64,000 nucleotides of DNA. Origin: JAJPHW01 sp963771505 (GTDB lineage: Bacteria; Acidobacteriota; Terriglobia; Terriglobales; Acidobacteriaceae). Shown in pieces: positions 1 to 9,044 of this stretch; position 1 is the first letter of the stretch; the number at the start of each line of letters is the position of its first letter. The position numbers were made by a program, and so were the translations under genes. The notes below the pieces were generated by a model that saw nothing but the letters and a program-made list of their open reading frames with translations, made no database searches and was not told the DNA's origin. Where the stretch lies: contig CAVYTO010000006.1 of NCBI GenBank assembly GCA_963771505.1, positions 248,001 to 312,000 of the forward strand, given 5' to 3'.

Positions 1-535
1 AGCTGAAGCGAAAGCCGCAATTGACGCCGAGGAAACCTTACCTCTTCGAGAACAAACGGTCGAGCTGGATGTAAACCATGAATGGACGAAGGCTGAGTTA
101 CTCAAAGCTCAAGTCGAACTGAACGCATTGCTGGCGCGGTCAGCCGCAGCGAAATCGGTAATGGCAGGATATCGCGAGTCCGCTCTTTCGCTGGGCGAAC
201 GGGCCATTGAGCAGCAGGATTTGCTGCAACACCTAAAGACTGCGGAAGAGCAGTATGTGCTTTACGCCAACAAGCGGGAAGAAGCGCGGATCGGCGACGC
301 GTTGGACCGTCGCGGCATTCTCAATGTCACGTTGGCGCAATCCCCGATTGTGCCGCAATTACCCACACATTCAGCTTTCGTGGTCGGGCTATTCACCGTA
401 TTTCTGGCAGGCGGCGTGAGCACTGGCGTCGCATTTACCGCCGACTATCTTGATCCATCACTGCGCACGCCAGACGAAGTGGCTGGTTTTTTAGGGATGC
501 CGGTGCTCGCCTCGCTGCCGTCACGAACTTTGTAA
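1..535 (+). CDS. Wzz/GumC-type polysaccharide chain-length determinant, C-terminal part
   Basis: The frame is open from base 2, so the gene begins before the window. About 177 residues are visible: a charged, coiled-coil-like periplasmic stretch, a QSPIVPQLP-type Pro-containing segment, a membrane segment (VVGLFTVFLAGGVSTGVAF), and a short tail of the form DYLDPSLRTPDEVAGFLGMPVLASLP. That tail is typical of Wzz/GumC co-polymerases, which set chain length during Wzy-dependent polymerisation in the inner membrane. There is no fused kinase domain; the separate kinase-like gene follows 55 bp downstream, so the pair looks like a split autokinase arrangement. Family call firm, exact polymer unknown. 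Confidence 0.88.
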   Translation, partial: AEAKAAIDAEETLPLREQTVELDVNHEWTKAELLKAQVELNALLARSAAAKSVMAGYRESALSLGERAIEQQDLLQHLKTAEEQYVLYANKREEARIGDALDRRGILNVTLAQSPIVPQLPTHSAFVVGLFTVFLAGGVSTGVAFTADYLDPSLRTPDEVAGFLGMPVLASLPSRTL

Positions 536-590
536 TCTCAATACCCGGTTAGGCGATGTTTGCCGCCGGTCTAAAAAAAGAGGAATAACA

Positions 591-1307
591 ATGAGCACGA
601 ATCCGGACCTGCTGCAACAAAGCGCATCTCCACTCTTCGAGTTTCCGGCCACGATTCACGATCAGGAAGTATCTTCGCCGGAGCCGCAGGAAAACCCTCG
701 AGCCTTCGCCGAGGAACAGATGCGGTCACTGGTGCGACAAGTTTTTTGTCCGGGTTGGCCGCGCCCTTCGCGCCAGGTCATGATGTGCGCGGTGGATGCG
801 CAGGTAGACTCGTCCGACGTCTGTCTTCAGGCGGGCCAGGCATTGTCGGAAATGATCGAAGCCAGCATAGGAATCGTGCAGGTTGATCCGCAAGCCCATC
901 CGCCCGTGATTTCTCGAGTTCAGCAATCCCCCGCACGGGGAGGGTTTGGCGTGATGAGATCGTTCTCTCACCAGGTATCCACGAACCTATGGCAAGTACC
1001 TTTCTCGGTTTTCATCGACGAGCAGAATGCCATGAGCGGAGCGTGGTTCCGCAACCGCCTGGCCGAGTTGCGCCTCGAATTTGACTACACGATTTTGCAG
1101 GGACCGGCGGCGGCTGTTTCGGCTGAAGCATCGCTCCTTGGGCATCTCAGCGATGGTGTGATCCTCGTGCTCGAAGCAGGCTCTACACGTCGGTTAAATG
1201 CTCTGCGAGCAAAAGAACGTTTGCAATCGGCAGGCGTCAGGATATTGGGCGCGGTCTTGACCGAGAGGCGGTTCCCAATCCCTAAAGCTCTCTACGACAG
1301 GCTGTAA
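591..1307 (+). CDS. CpsD/CapB-like ATPase paralogue lacking a Walker A motif
   Basis: A 238-residue protein with the fold pattern of bacterial tyrosine autokinase cytoplasmic domains. The second half keeps the family signature: a FDYTILQGPAA segment at the Walker B/A' region, then DGVILVLEAGSTRR and LQSAGVRILGAVLTERRFPIP. Where the P-loop (GxxGxGKT) should lie, the sequence reads CAVDAQVDSSDVCLQAGQAL, with no GK[ST]. It also lacks a Tyr-rich tail. It therefore probably does not hydrolyse ATP and may be a regulatory partner of the adjacent Wzz. A purine-rich AAAGAGGAATAAC precedes the ATG and works as a ribosome site. Confidence 0.72.
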   Translation: MSTNPDLLQQSASPLFEFPATIHDQEVSSPEPQENPRAFAEEQMRSLVRQVFCPGWPRPSRQVMMCAVDAQVDSSDVCLQAGQALSEMIEASIGIVQVDPQAHPPVISRVQQSPARGGFGVMRSFSHQVSTNLWQVPFSVFIDEQNAMSGAWFRNRLAELRLEFDYTILQGPAAAVSAEASLLGHLSDGVILVLEAGSTRRLNALRAKERLQSAGVRILGAVLTERRFPIPKALYDRL

Positions 1308-1385
1308 TCGCAGTCGCCGCAAACCTTCGACTCTACGCTGTGGAAAATCAAAACAAAACTTGCATGGGACGCATCGGGCGAAGCC

Positions 1386-1928
1386 ATGTCTAGCTGCGGA
1401 CTCGCAATATTCGACGCTCCCGCGACCGTGCCCGACATGGCGCGCTGGTATGCAATTCAAGTGCGATATCGCGCAGAAAAAAAGACGCTACAACGTCTCA
1501 CGACCAAAGGGGTCGAAACCTTTTTCCCCGCAGTGGACGCGTTGCACCGCTGGAGCGACCGGCGAAAACTAGTGAGCACGCCGCTGTTTTCGGGTTATGG
1601 TTTCGTCCAGACAGTGCTCTCCACGGAAACCCGAATGCGGGTCCTGCAAACTGAGGGAGTGATCGGATTTGTTACCGTCTTGGGCCATGCAGCGCCTGTG
1701 CCGGCAAAGCAGATTGAATCTCTTCGGTTGTTGTTAGCCAAGAGAGTTCCTTTTGCGCTGCATGCATTCGTGAAAAGTGGTCAGCGAGTTCGCATTCGCG
1801 GTGGTGCCCTCGATGGGCTCGAGGGCATTTACCAGAGCGCCAACCAGTCCAGCATGGTCGTGTGTATCGAACCCATCGAGCGAGCGATTTCCATCCGCAT
1901 TCAAGGCTATGAGCTGGAACTTCTCTAA
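1386..1928 (+). CDS. NusG-like (UpxY/RfaH-type) transcription antiterminator
   Basis: A 180-residue specialised NusG paralogue. The NGN domain begins at ARWYAIQVRYRAEK, continues through GVETFFPAVDALHRW and PLFSGYGFVQ, and a KOW motif follows near the C-terminus (VKSGQRVRIRGGALDGLEGI). Such proteins travel with RNA polymerase and let it read through long polysaccharide operons, which fits its place inside the cluster. The start is uncertain: ATG at 1386 or ATG at 1437 (17 residues later, exactly where the NGN domain begins); neither has a clear Shine-Dalgarno. Family call firm; the operon it controls is inferred from position. Confidence 0.82.
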   Translation: MSSCGLAIFDAPATVPDMARWYAIQVRYRAEKKTLQRLTTKGVETFFPAVDALHRWSDRRKLVSTPLFSGYGFVQTVLSTETRMRVLQTEGVIGFVTVLGHAAPVPAKQIESLRLLLAKRVPFALHAFVKSGQRVRIRGGALDGLEGIYQSANQSSMVVCIEPIERAISIRIQGYELELL

Positions 1929-1943
1929 GATTTGCTGCCGCCA

Positions 1944-3255
1944 ATGAGTTCAATTTCACAATTTAATTTAGGTCAGGGTCACGTGGCAGGTCGTGTCTGC
2001 GGCGCGGGCTCGAAGTCGCTGCATCTTCTCTTATTTCATCCTTCATTGCTTTTCGTTGGAGCGCTCACGGCGATGCTGTTTCGGCCACCCGACTTGCCAT
2101 TCCACAGCATTGACCGCATCGCATTGGCGATGCTTGTAGTTTCCGTGTTTCTGCGAGCACTGCTGTTGCGCCAGTCTCTAAGCGTTGCGAGCCCGATCAC
2201 CTGGCCCCTGGCAATGTTGCTGGGCATTGCGCTCTATGACGTTCTCTCGCAACCCTACCAAGCCGAAGCGTGGAGCGTGCTGGCGGCAAAGTGGGCAGTG
2301 CCGTTTATTCTCTTCCATCTTGCCGGACTGGTGTTCGATCGCCCGGAGGCGGTACGGCACCTCGAAATCTTTTCATTGTTGGTGCTGATTTATCTGGTTG
2401 CCATCGCGCTGTTCTTCCTGTGGGACGCGAAGTGGTTGATTGTGCCAGCCTTCATCGTCGACGAGAGCATCGGCATTCACGCCGACCGCGCACGCGGGCC
2501 GTTTTTGCAAGCAGTCGCTAACGGCCTCGCGCTCAACCTGCTCGGGTTGGTCGCGATGGATATGTTCCGGAGGCGGCGTTTGCCAATGCTTGTCAGCACG
2601 TCGCTCTTTGTCTCTCTGCCGTTGGCGATCCTGGCAACAAAAACACGAGCGGTGTGGCTGTCGTTTGCTTTGTCGATCCTCGTGCTTACCTGCTTTTCGC
2701 TCGAAACCCGGGTGCGGCGGGCATGTCTGTGTCTTACTCTCGCGGGCGCGGTGGGTTTGGTGGCGGCCTGCAACCTGCGCGAGCGTGAGTCTTCGTTCAC
2801 CGACCGGTTGCAGGAGCGTAGCCCGGTCGAGTTCCGGATGGCCATCTACCAAGCAGGATGGGAGATGGTTCTGGAAAAGCCATTCACCGGATGGGGATTT
2901 GACGGAATGCAAACCGAACTCACCCGGCGAATCAGTGAATTCCATCAGCGTGAATTCTTCTTCCACAACACCTTTCTGGAAATCGCGGTGCAATTCGGGC
3001 TACCCGGATTGGCAATATATCTCTGGCTCGTTTCAAGGCTGTTCGCCCTGCGGCGAGCCTCCAGCACGATTGCCGCCCTCTGATGGAAGGTTCCTGGATG
3101 TTGGGTTCCGCTCGCTATGGCCGCTGATCCTGTTCGTTTACCTGCTGAATGGATGTTTCGTCGTGATGAATTACCAGTTCGTTAACGGATGGATCTTCGC
3201 AATTGCGGGCATCATGGCTGCCCAGGACCGCCGGGGTCGGATGCTCAATGCCTAG
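1944..3255 (+). CDS. O-antigen ligase / polymerase (Wzy/WaaL-like), interrupted by a frameshift
   Basis: A polytopic membrane protein with many hydrophobic segments and the Wzy_C-type core (GWEMVLEKPFTGWGFDGMQ, then FFFHNTFLEIAVQFGLPGL). It should join or polymerise lipid-linked repeat units on the periplasmic face. The first frame ends at TGA 3081-3083 after ALRRASSTIAAL. The +1-shifted frame immediately continues with a hydrophobic segment and MNYQFVNGWIFAIAGIMAAQ, a typical ligase C-terminus, ending at 3255. One extra base around 3070-3083 would explain it. Translation probably starts at ATG 1944; TTG 1932 is possible. Real mutation or sequencing error cannot be told apart here. Confidence 0.75.
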
Positions 3256-4627
3256 TTCGCTCGCAGTGAATGCAGTCCCTAAGGGAAGGAGTTCCGTCTC
3301 GGGAGGGTCACTTCGAGGAGGGGCTTTCCTCACAGCGCGTTATCTGCTCGGCACCGTTATCGGCGTGGGAAACATGTTGGTGCTCACCCGATGGATCGGC
3401 CCTCACTCCTACGGAATTTTCGTTGCCAGCATCGGCCTCGTCGCTTTCCTATCCAACCTTTCGCGGGCTGGCGTCGATACCTATCTGGTCAGGCAAGTGG
3501 TCGCTCCTGATGACGAATCTTGCCGGACTGCGTCAACCCTGATTTTTGCGATCTCGCTGGCGCTTGTGATCGCCGGTGGCGCATGCACTCCATTGATTTC
3601 GCGTTGGTATAGCAGTGGCGAAATCGTTCCGCCCTATCTGGTGATGCTCGGCAGCATCCCGTTGATAGGTCTAACTGGGGTTCCCATGGCCATGCTGGAA
3701 CGGCAACTTAACTTTCGCAGCATTGCCGCAATCGAGCTAGGAGGGCAGTCCTTCGGCTTGGCAGTGTCCGCCGCTTTGGCCTGGAGGCATCTTGGAGTAT
3801 GGGCCCCGGTAGCGGGTCAAGTGGCGTGGCAGTCCTACACGCTGGTTGCAGCGTCTTCAGCGGCAGCGACGTTTCCGGGCGTCGGATTCGACAGGCGCAC
3901 TGCGCGGGAAATGTTGCGTTATGGCTTGGGCCTCACGGCTTCCCTTCGAGTGTGGCAACTTCGCACCTTGGTGAACCCTCTGCTGGTGGGTCGATTAGCC
4001 GGCGTCGAAACAGTCGCGTACGTAGCCATTGCGTTGCGCATCGCTGAAGCGCTAGGCGTTGTTCGTTTGGCCGCGGGAAGAATGGCGATCGCCGCGTTTG
4101 CGCGCGTGCAGAGCAACCGCCGTGAATTCGGCTCCCTGCTTGCGCGTTCGATGAGCTGGCAGGTGCTTGGCCTGGGTCCGCTGCTCTGCGTTTTCGCCCT
4201 TACAGGTACGCTAGCGTTGCGTCTGCTTGGCAATCGCTGGGCGCCCAGTTTAGCGGTGTTCCCTTTCGTGGCCGTGGGCGTGCTCGTGAACTCCATCTAT
4301 AACCTGCAAGCGTCCGCCCTATTCGTGGTGGGCACGCACTGGGCAGTCATGCGCTCCTTCCTTCTTCATGCGGCGGTGTTGGCCGTTTTCACGATCCTTC
4401 TCTTGCCACGTTTGGGGATTCTCGGATATGGATGGGCTGAGTTGGCCGCGTGCATCGCATACATACCCATCCACAGGGCGATCGCACGGACATTCTCAAT
4501 TTCCTATCGCAAGGTCGCGGTGCTAACGGTGATTTTCACGGCGCTTTTGTTCTCGCCGTCCCTGCGGCGCATTCAACACGCTTCACCCGTTTTACCCGAT
4601 CGGATAGGGCTCACTCAAAACCGCTGA
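3248..4627 (+). CDS. Wzx-type polysaccharide flippase (MATE/MOP superfamily)
   Basis: A 459-residue protein with about a dozen hydrophobic segments and the N-terminal pattern of polysaccharide_synt flippases (LTARYLLGTVIGVGNMLVL, then RWIGPHSYGIFVASIGLVAF). It would flip lipid-linked sugar units across the inner membrane. I place the start at ATG 3248, which overlaps the end of the restored ligase frame by 8 bases and suggests translational coupling; that overlap also supports the ligase originally ending at 3255. An upstream ATG at 3203 would add 15 residues that look non-native. Confidence 0.85.
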   Translation: MPSSLAVNAVPKGRSSVSGGSLRGGAFLTARYLLGTVIGVGNMLVLTRWIGPHSYGIFVASIGLVAFLSNLSRAGVDTYLVRQVVAPDDESCRTASTLIFAISLALVIAGGACTPLISRWYSSGEIVPPYLVMLGSIPLIGLTGVPMAMLERQLNFRSIAAIELGGQSFGLAVSAALAWRHLGVWAPVAGQVAWQSYTLVAASSAAATFPGVGFDRRTAREMLRYGLGLTASLRVWQLRTLVNPLLVGRLAGVETVAYVAIALRIAEALGVVRLAAGRMAIAAFARVQSNRREFGSLLARSMSWQVLGLGPLLCVFALTGTLALRLLGNRWAPSLAVFPFVAVGVLVNSIYNLQASALFVVGTHWAVMRSFLLHAAVLAVFTILLLPRLGILGYGWAELAACIAYIPIHRAIARTFSISYRKVAVLTVIFTALLFSPSLRRIQHASPVLPDRIGLTQNR

Positions 4628-4637
4628 CAGCTCGCAC

Positions 4638-5894
4638 GTGTCCACCGTAGCGTACATCGCGAACCAGTTCCCTTCTCCAGTCGAGCCGTACGTCATGGAT
4701 GAGATCACGGAACTGCGGCGTCGCGGGGTCAATGTCGCTCCTTGCAGCGTTCGCCGGCCTGCCGAAAGCTTGAACAGCGAGGCTGCCAAGCTTGCGTTGG
4801 AGACTGAATACATCTTTCCAATCAGCCTCAAAACTGTAGCCCAAAGTCTACTCTTCGGCTTTCCCCGGATCGCGACCCTCGCAAACATCGCGGTCACGAT
4901 CTTGCGCGACAAGGACGAATCGATAAACCGACGTTGCCGAACTTTTCTACACACTTTGCTCGGCGTAGTTCTTGCGACGAGGCTGCGACCACATCAGGTC
5001 GAACACATTCACGTCCACCATGGATACTTCGGATCGTGGGTCGCGATGGTCGCGGCTCGCCTACTAAATGCCAGTTTCAGCATGACGCTGCACGGCTCTG
5101 ACCTGCTCCTGCATCCGCACTTTCTGCGCGAAAAGCTGCGCAGTTGCAAACGCTGTTTCACTGTCTCTGAGTTCAACCGCAAGCGGATTCTTGAACGTTG
5201 CCAGGAAATTGCGCCGGAAAAAGTCGTTCTCCGCCGGATGGGAGTCGCAATTCCACAACCAGTCGAAACTCAGCCATCCTGCCCCGCCCGATTCTCCTTA
5301 CTGGCAGTTGGGCGCCTTCATCCCGTCAAAAATTACAAATTCCTCTTAGAAGCTTGCCGCCTGCTGAAAGAACGGCGAATCGAGTTCTCTTGCGTGATCG
5401 CAGGGGAAGGATCGGATCGTACGAACTTGGAACGTAGCATTATCCAGTTGAATCTTGAACGCTCCGTTTCGCTTACAGGACACCTCGACAGGCAGCAACT
5501 CGACGAGAACTATCGGCACGCAGATCTGGTTGTGCTGACCAGCCTGAGTGAAGGAATTCCGGTCGTTCTCATGGAAGCAATGGCGAGAGACAAACTGGTG
5601 CTCGCACCGAATATCACAGGCATTCCCGAGCTCGTCTGCCACCGGAAAACGGGGTTTCTCTACCCTGCCGGCAGCTTGAAAATCTTCGTCGATCAAATCG
5701 AAGAAATTCGGGGATCGCTTGTAAATCTGGACCACGTCCGTAAGGCCGCACGGATGCATGTCCAAGAGCGATTTAATCGCGAGACAAATCTAGCGGAATA
5801 CGCCGACCACTTTCTGGGGCTACTGAAAACGTCCGGAAACTCCCACGCCACGGAGGCAAATCGTCTTGAGGATTCTCTATTGCAACAAATATAA
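4638..5894 (+). CDS. GT4-family glycosyltransferase
   Basis: A 418-residue GT-B fold enzyme with a GTG start. The acceptor half has HVHHGYFGSWVAMVAARL and TLHGSDLLLHP. The donor half has LLAVGRLHPVKNYKFLLEA, VIAGEGSDR, and the E-x7-E nucleotide-sugar motif EGIPVVLME. It probably adds one sugar to the lipid-linked repeat unit at the cytoplasmic membrane; donor and linkage cannot be read from sequence. It follows the flippase by 10 bp and overlaps the next glycosyltransferase by 29 bp, so it is part of one polysaccharide operon. The N-terminus resembles WcaL/AmsK-type transferases of exopolysaccharide clusters. Confidence 0.88.
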   Translation: MSTVAYIANQFPSPVEPYVMDEITELRRRGVNVAPCSVRRPAESLNSEAAKLALETEYIFPISLKTVAQSLLFGFPRIATLANIAVTILRDKDESINRRCRTFLHTLLGVVLATRLRPHQVEHIHVHHGYFGSWVAMVAARLLNASFSMTLHGSDLLLHPHFLREKLRSCKRCFTVSEFNRKRILERCQEIAPEKVVLRRMGVAIPQPVETQPSCPARFSLLAVGRLHPVKNYKFLLEACRLLKERRIEFSCVIAGEGSDRTNLERSIIQLNLERSVSLTGHLDRQQLDENYRHADLVVLTSLSEGIPVVLMEAMARDKLVLAPNITGIPELVCHRKTGFLYPAGSLKIFVDQIEEIRGSLVNLDHVRKAARMHVQERFNRETNLAEYADHFLGLLKTSGNSHATEANRLEDSLLQQI

Positions 5895-8319
5895 CTTTCC
5901 GTTCAGCGGTACCGAAGCCTATTTATTTGAAGTGATGGCGCTAATGCGCTCCCGCGGCCACGAGACAGCTCTATTCTCGATGGCCGACCCGCGCGGCGAG
6001 CCCACCGAATACGACCGCCACTTCGTTCCGCATATCGATTTCAAGAAACCGGGCGGCGGTCCGCTGGCGAAAGTGAAAGACGCCGCCCATGCGATCTATT
6101 CGCGCGACGCTCAACTACGCCTTCGTAGGATGATTGCAGAGTACCGTCCCGACATCGCGCACGTCCGCAATATCTACCATCATCTGTCCCCGTCGATCTT
6201 GTGGGAACTGAAGGCGCATGGGATTCCGGTGCTATACCACTTAAATGACTTCAAGCTGCTCTGCCCGAACTACAACCTCGTGGCGAAAGGCGAAGTCTGC
6301 GAGCGCTGCAAGGGAAACCAGTTCTGGCACGTGATTACGCAGAATTGTCATGCCGGGCCGCGTGGTGTAGGGCTCGTCCTGGCGGCTGAGGCCTATGTTC
6401 ATCTCGGCCTGAAGACTTACCAGAAATGCATTGACCGCTTCCTGGCTCCCAGCCGCTTCGTAAAAGACAAGCTGGTTGAAAACGGTTGGGACCGGCAAAA
6501 GATCGACGTCCTGCCCCATTTTCAAAAACTTCCAGAGCATCCGCCGGACGCGCCCAGCGATGCTCCCATTCTGTATTTCGGCCGCTTGTCGACAGAAAAA
6601 GGCGTGGCCGATTTAATTCGCGCCATGGACTATTTGCCGAACATGCGGCTCCAGATTGCGGGCGACGGTCCACAGCGAAACGAATTGCAATCGCTCGCGG
6701 CGGAATTAGGGCTAACAAACGTGTCGTTTCTCGGCCATGTGAGTAGCACTGAACTCGATAGGGTTATCGCTGCGTGCCGCTTCACCATCCTGCCGTCGCG
6801 GGCTTATGAAACGCTAGGTAAGAGCATCCTCGAGTCATACGCGTGGGGACGGCCGGTGATCGCATCCGATTTGGGTTCGCGGCGCGAGCTGATCGTCGAA
6901 GGCGAAACTGGACTGCTCTATCGCGGCGGAAATGTGGATGACCTGGTGCGCTCGATCCGATTCCTGGATGAACGTCCAGAGCTGACGGCAAAAATGGGCG
7001 CCGCCGGACGCGACCGAATACGAACGTATCATTCGCCAGAAACTCACTATCTTGCGCTGTCACTTCTCTACGAAAAAATGGCAGAACGTCCATCCGGGGA
7101 GCGCTTGCCGATTCCCAATTCTCCCCAGACGACCGGCCTGCGGATCGCATTTATAGGAGGGCGCGGCGTGGTTTCCAAATACAGCGGAATTGAAACTTAC
7201 TATGAGGAAGTCGGGTCGTGTTTGAGCAAGATGGGACACACAGTTACCGCATACTGCCGCCCGCATTTCACTCCTAAAACGCCGTCGTACGCTGGTATGA
7301 AGATCGTGCGCATTCCCACACTAAGAACAACTCACCTCGAAACCGCTGTGCATTCTCTTTTGAGCACCGTGCATGTTTCGCTGACGGACTGTGACGTTGT
7401 GCATTATCACGCTCTAGGTCCGGCTTTGCTCTCATTCCTGCCCCGATTGCTCGGCAAGAAGACGGTCGTCACCGTCCAAGGCTTGGACTGGCAGCGCAAA
7501 AAATGGGGACGCCTCGCCGCGTCGGTATTGCGTCTCGGCGAACGTGCGGCCGTAGATATGCCCGACGCGACCATGACAGTTTCAAGAACTTTGCAGAAAC
7601 ATTATCAGGCGCGCTATTCCGCCAACACCGTTTACGTTCCCAATGGGACGAGAACCCGCGAGCGGTCGGAATCTTCATGGCTCGCGCAATGGGGGCTGCG
7701 ACCGAACGAGTACATTCTCTTCACCGGACGCCTCTCGCCGGAAAAAAACTGCGATCTACTAATCGAAGCGTACCTGCGCTTGAAGACTCCGGTAAAACTG
7801 GTTTTGGCTGGCGGAGCAACCTACTCCAGCGCTTATGTTAAGGAGCTCTACATGCACGCCAGCGATCGGGTGATCTTTCCCGGATGGGTGGCTGGCCGTA
7901 ACTTCGACGAACTTCTCACCAACGCGATGCTGTTTGTGCTGCCATCCGATCTTGAAGGGCTTTCACTGGCGTTGCTTGACGCCATGGGTGCGGGCGTCTG
8001 TGTGCTGACCAGCGATATCCCCGAGAACATGGAAGTCGTAAGGGGTTCTGGTTTCAGTTTCCATGCCGGAAGCGTAGACGACCTCGCACGCAAGATGGGG
8101 ATGTTGATTGCCGATGGCCATTTGCGCGAAGTGGCCGCGAAGAGCGCTTTAGAAAAAATTAATCGGGAATACTTGTGGCCTGGAATTGCCGGACAAGTGG
8201 AGCAGGTCTACCTTAACCTGTTCGACAAGAAACCTAAGCGGCTCCCAGTCACTTCTCTATCTCCTGGTTCGCAGCCCAAGCTTCCAACCGACGTCCCGAG
8301 TCCGCGCCGAGCCGCGTAA
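5866..8319 (+). CDS. Tandem GT4 glycosyltransferase (two GT-B units fused)
   Basis: An 817-residue protein with two complete GT4 modules. Module one (about 1-405) has FPFSGTEAYLFEVMALM, a Cys cluster in the acceptor domain (CPNY, then CERCKG, then NC), YFGRLSTEKGVADLI, and E-x7-E as ETLGKSILE. Module two (about 425-800) has GGRGVVSKYSGIETYYEEV, FTGRLSPEKNCDLLIEAY, and an EGLSLALLD variant of E-x7-E. The start is TTG 5866, supported by GGAGG at 5852-5856, 9 bases upstream. The fusion suggests two successive sugar transfers by one polypeptide. Donor sugars unknown. Confidence 0.88.
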   Translation: MRILYCNKYNFPFSGTEAYLFEVMALMRSRGHETALFSMADPRGEPTEYDRHFVPHIDFKKPGGGPLAKVKDAAHAIYSRDAQLRLRRMIAEYRPDIAHVRNIYHHLSPSILWELKAHGIPVLYHLNDFKLLCPNYNLVAKGEVCERCKGNQFWHVITQNCHAGPRGVGLVLAAEAYVHLGLKTYQKCIDRFLAPSRFVKDKLVENGWDRQKIDVLPHFQKLPEHPPDAPSDAPILYFGRLSTEKGVADLIRAMDYLPNMRLQIAGDGPQRNELQSLAAELGLTNVSFLGHVSSTELDRVIAACRFTILPSRAYETLGKSILESYAWGRPVIASDLGSRRELIVEGETGLLYRGGNVDDLVRSIRFLDERPELTAKMGAAGRDRIRTYHSPETHYLALSLLYEKMAERPSGERLPIPNSPQTTGLRIAFIGGRGVVSKYSGIETYYEEVGSCLSKMGHTVTAYCRPHFTPKTPSYAGMKIVRIPTLRTTHLETAVHSLLSTVHVSLTDCDVVHYHALGPALLSFLPRLLGKKTVVTVQGLDWQRKKWGRLAASVLRLGERAAVDMPDATMTVSRTLQKHYQARYSANTVYVPNGTRTRERSESSWLAQWGLRPNEYILFTGRLSPEKNCDLLIEAYLRLKTPVKLVLAGGATYSSAYVKELYMHASDRVIFPGWVAGRNFDELLTNAMLFVLPSDLEGLSLALLDAMGAGVCVLTSDIPENMEVVRGSGFSFHAGSVDDLARKMGMLIADGHLREVAAKSALEKINREYLWPGIAGQVEQVYLNLFDKKPKRLPVTSLSPGSQPKLPTDVPSPRRAA

Positions 8320-8448
8320 GCTGTCATTTTGCTTGAATAGTCACGCGCAATGCACGCACAGGCGTGTCGGCGCCCGTCTGCGCTTCCTAAATTGGTGGAC
8401 TTGTCAGATACTGATTGAGTCCTTCCATTTATTTCCGGAGCGTACCGC

Positions 8449-8991
8449 ATGTTGCAAGTTGGAGAAAAGTTCCCGTCTTTTTCGTTGACCGCCGCCATGA
8501 GTGGCGATGATGACCTGCGAAAATCATTCAAGACCCTCACCGATCTCGATTATTCCGGCAAGTGGAAAGTCTATTTCTTTTGGCCAGCCGACTTCAGCCT
8601 GTTATGTCCCACGGAAATTGTCGCGTTCAGCGAACTTGACGCGCAATTCAAAGAACGCGATGCGCAAGTCATTGGAGGCAGCACCGATTCCGAATGGGTG
8701 CATCGCGCCTGGCGCGCCACAGACCCGCAAATGAAATCGATCGTTTTCCCCATGCTTGCGGACGTAAGGAAAGACCTGTGCGGACAGTTGGGAATTCTCT
8801 CCCCGAACGGAATGGCCCAGCGAGCGGCTTTCGTGGTCGACCCCGAGGGGATGATTCGCTGCATTTATGTGACCGATGGCGCGGTCGGACGCAATCCCGA
8901 AGAAGTCTTGCGCGTTTTGGACGCGCTGCGAACCCAAGGGCTTTGCCCCAGCAATTGGAAAAAGGGCGACCCGACGTTGAAGATTGCCTAG
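8449..8991 (+). CDS. ahpC: AhpC-type 2-Cys peroxiredoxin
   Basis: A 180-residue peroxiredoxin resembling mycobacterial AhpC across its length (SGKWKVYFFWPADF, CPTEIVAFSELD, VFPMLADVRKDL, GRNPEEVLRVLDALRT). Peroxidatic Cys is residue 53 in LLCPTE; the resolving Cys is about residue 166 in LCPSNWKKGDPTL. It reduces hydroperoxides in the cytoplasm. It has its own 129-bp upstream gap after the polysaccharide operon and is followed by a GC hairpin, so it is probably transcribed alone. No ahpD or ahpF is adjacent. It is not related to the selenocysteine candidate at 18.1-18.7 kb beyond sharing the fold. Confidence 0.9.
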   Translation: MLQVGEKFPSFSLTAAMSGDDDLRKSFKTLTDLDYSGKWKVYFFWPADFSLLCPTEIVAFSELDAQFKERDAQVIGGSTDSEWVHRAWRATDPQMKSIVFPMLADVRKDLCGQLGILSPNGMAQRAAFVVDPEGMIRCIYVTDGAVGRNPEEVLRVLDALRTQGLCPSNWKKGDPTLKIA

Positions 8992-9006
8992 CGGCGAGTG
9001 ATGTGG

Positions 9007-9025
9007 CGCGGGCGACACGCCCGCG
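9007..9025. repeat. Perfect GC-rich hairpin between ahpC and rfbD
   Basis: CGCGGGCG, a 3-base loop ACA, then CGCCCGCG: a perfect 8-bp stem. It lies 15 bases after the peroxiredoxin stop codon. There is no clear U-run, so it is either a weak terminator or a dispersed palindrome rather than a classic intrinsic terminator. Confidence 0.55.
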
Positions 9026-9044
9026 TGAAGTCAGACTTTCTTCC

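Noticed and set aside
3081..3083. TGA in the O-antigen ligase read as another selenocysteine codon
   Set aside because: The in-frame continuation is not ligase-like, while the +1 frame is; no Cys is expected there and no SECIS-like stem follows.
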